Shown here: piece by piece, positions 62,375-64,000 of the stretch | Position numbering within the stretch: position 1 is the first letter of the stretch | Layout: each line of letters begins with the position of its first letter | Assembly (NCBI RefSeq): GCF_000247815.1 | Contig: NC_021680.1 | Span: 2,582,649 to 2,646,648, forward strand | Reading direction: 5' to 3' | From: Ficedula albicollis | Taxonomy: Eukaryota; Chordata; Aves; Passeriformes; Muscicapidae | Length of the DNA: 64,000 nt | Notes under the pieces: model-generated | What the model saw: the letters and a program-made list of their open reading frames with translations, nothing else | The model's database searches: none | What the model was told of the DNA's origin: nothing | Made by a program: the position numbers and the translations under genes

Positions 62375-64000
62375 CGGCTGCTCTGGAATGGGGTGAAGTG
62401 GAGGAAATCTCCACTTTTTGCTTTTGCTTTTAACTGGTGTAAACCCATTCTCTAGTTTTGCAGTAGCATGTCCCGTGTAGTTGTGTCTCAAGAGCGCTGG
62501 TCAGCACAACCCTCCCACCCTCTTCTCCCAGGGTAAACCAGACTGGACTCAGAATCCATATATAGCTCTTGGAGAGGCTTTCTGTGATGCTGGCTGGTTT
62601 CTGTCCAGCTTTGGATGTGCTAGGCTCACTGGGAAGCCGGGCTATTCCCTGCAGCTGAATATGGCATTGAGGCCTGCCCAAGTCTGAAGCCATTGGCCTT
62701 ATATGCATAGAACAGGCAGCTTCTATATAAATGTTTTTATAAGGGCTATAAACCGTAGTGCTTTGGAGTGTGAGCCAAGCTCTGCACGCTGAGCTTGGAA
62801 GAAACTTACCTGTGAGCATCTCATCCCGAGCTCCTTCTCCATCGGGCTTGTTGTGATGGTATTGCAGACTGGAGAGCTGCCTGCGCCAGGACTGGGAGGG
62901 CAGGAGCAGGCAGAGGGGATGGGGAGTCAGGGCAAGGCTTGCCCCACTCCTGCTTGGCGCTGCTGGCTGAGGAAGCAGCCCTGGGGGAGCTGGGGTGTGA
63001 AACCAGACCCCTCTCCTGGAGTTGGTGGGTGTCTGTGTGTGTGCACATGCCCACGGCCCCCCCAAGGGCAGGAGCTGGCTCAGTGAGTGACCTTCTGCCA
63101 GGTCGCTGCCTGCCAGGGTCGCTTGGCTGCTCAGCTGCATGGCAGGGATGCTTTTCCCTGCTGCTGAAAGAGCAGAGGAGAGATCCTGCTGCAGGGGGGG
63201 AGGGCTGGCGTCCCCCACGGGCCGGCTGTGTCTGGAGCTGGTCCAGAGGAGGTGTGAGAGGAGCTGGGGAGCTGTGCAGCAGTCGGACTGGTCAGTGCAG
63301 CACTCCGTGAGACTGAGCTGGCCCCCAGGGCTGTCCGTGCCTCAGTTTCCCCAAATGTGAAGCCAGTGGTCTTGCAAGCCAACTCACCCCTTTTTTTTGG
63401 TGCAGAACACCACTGAGACTTGGTTGAAAAGTGCCAAGTGAGCCTATGCAGCACGTAAGCCATGAGTGATGGCCCAGATCGAAAGCCTAGTTGCCAGGGC
63501 TGACTTTTTCCTGACGGGGATGCAAACCCACTGCTGGAGCAGGTCTCCCTGCAGGAGGCAGTCCGACCCATCTGTGTTTAATGGGGACCACACAACACGG
63601 CAGCTGGCCCTGGGCCCAGAGATATTCTTGTAACTTAATAGCGCCCTGCAGAGTCAAACAGCGCTGTGAAGGGGGTACAGATTTTTTAAAAGGTATTTAG
63701 AAGCCCGGGGCTACAGAGAGGGGTCCTGTGGACTGTTTAAAAAGCTGTGTGCTGCCCACCTTGGTTGTCTGTCCTTGTGTATTCCCGAGGCACTGGGATC
63801 ATGTTCCTGCAGTGAGTGCCTGGCTCGGGGCCGCAGGGGTGACAGGTGCTGTCCTCTGCTGGGGCCTCGCCTCCAGGCAGGGATGACTCAGCCCCAAAAG
63901 GTCTCCAAAAAGAGTCGAAGTGATTGGGAGCTTGGGATCTAGGGTTTCCAGCAGGACAGGCGTTTGTCCTAAGGGCTTCACGTTGGATGAGCCTGTGTAA
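62375..64000. other. Intron 2 to window end, no gene seen
   Basis: GC-rich intronic DNA with long chance frames, including a 262-codon minus-strand frame at 62430-63218. That frame has no recognisable domain, biased composition and no splice context. The next PBX1 exon is not reached. Confidence 0.45.

Noticed and set aside
62430..63218. 262-codon minus-strand frame
   Set aside because: No recognisable domain, no splice context, GC-rich region with overlapping frames on the other strand; chance is the best explanation.

Overview
This is a vertebrate nuclear DNA window, most likely from a bird. The best lineage marker is a CR1-type LINE fragment at about 895-1559, which ends in the ATTCTGTG octamer typical of chicken-repeat-1 elements. 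The only protein-coding gene I can support is the 5' part of a PBX-family TALE homeobox gene on the + strand. Coding exon 1 (15973-16134) and coding exon 2 (18138-18211) match PBX1 best. Everything after 18212 is intron 2, at least 45.8 kb long and without a third exon. This fits the very long second intron of vertebrate PBX1.

Layout: 1-474 is poly-C. 475-13381 is upstream intergenic DNA holding the CR1 fragment, one odd tandem duplication (5406-5587) and a few AT-rich blocks that may be regulatory. 13382-15476 is a 2,095-base uninterrupted poly-C tract where the promoter and 5' UTR would be expected. 15477-15972 is a CpG-bearing leader. Then come exon 1, a 2-kb intron 1 with a perfect 120-bp tandem duplication, exon 2, and intron 2. 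Intron 2 carries more poly-C tracts (859, 306, 244, 1202, 582 and 167 bases, plus short ones), many two-copy tandem duplications with 48-119 bp periods, and several AT-rich, CpG-retaining, homeodomain-motif-rich blocks that look like developmental enhancers.

Two quality issues dominate. First, the poly-C tracts are pure, all on the + strand, up to 2.1 kb long, and several are flanked by the same sequence on both sides. They are much more likely sequencing or assembly artefacts in hard-to-read DNA than genuine DNA. All long poly-proline and poly-glycine reading frames come from them. Second, exon 1 stops abruptly after the codons for MTIT: the last nine codons, two more bases and the splice donor are missing, replaced by a G-run and an A-run. 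Exon 2 is intact with good splice sites, so this is probably a local sequence loss and not a dead gene.

I found no microbial-type system, CRISPR array, tRNA, rRNA or second gene. The interest here is in the damaged PBX1 exon and promoter, the poly-C and duplication pattern, and the candidate regulatory elements. Homology statements rest on recall of protein families; conservation of noncoding blocks was not tested.
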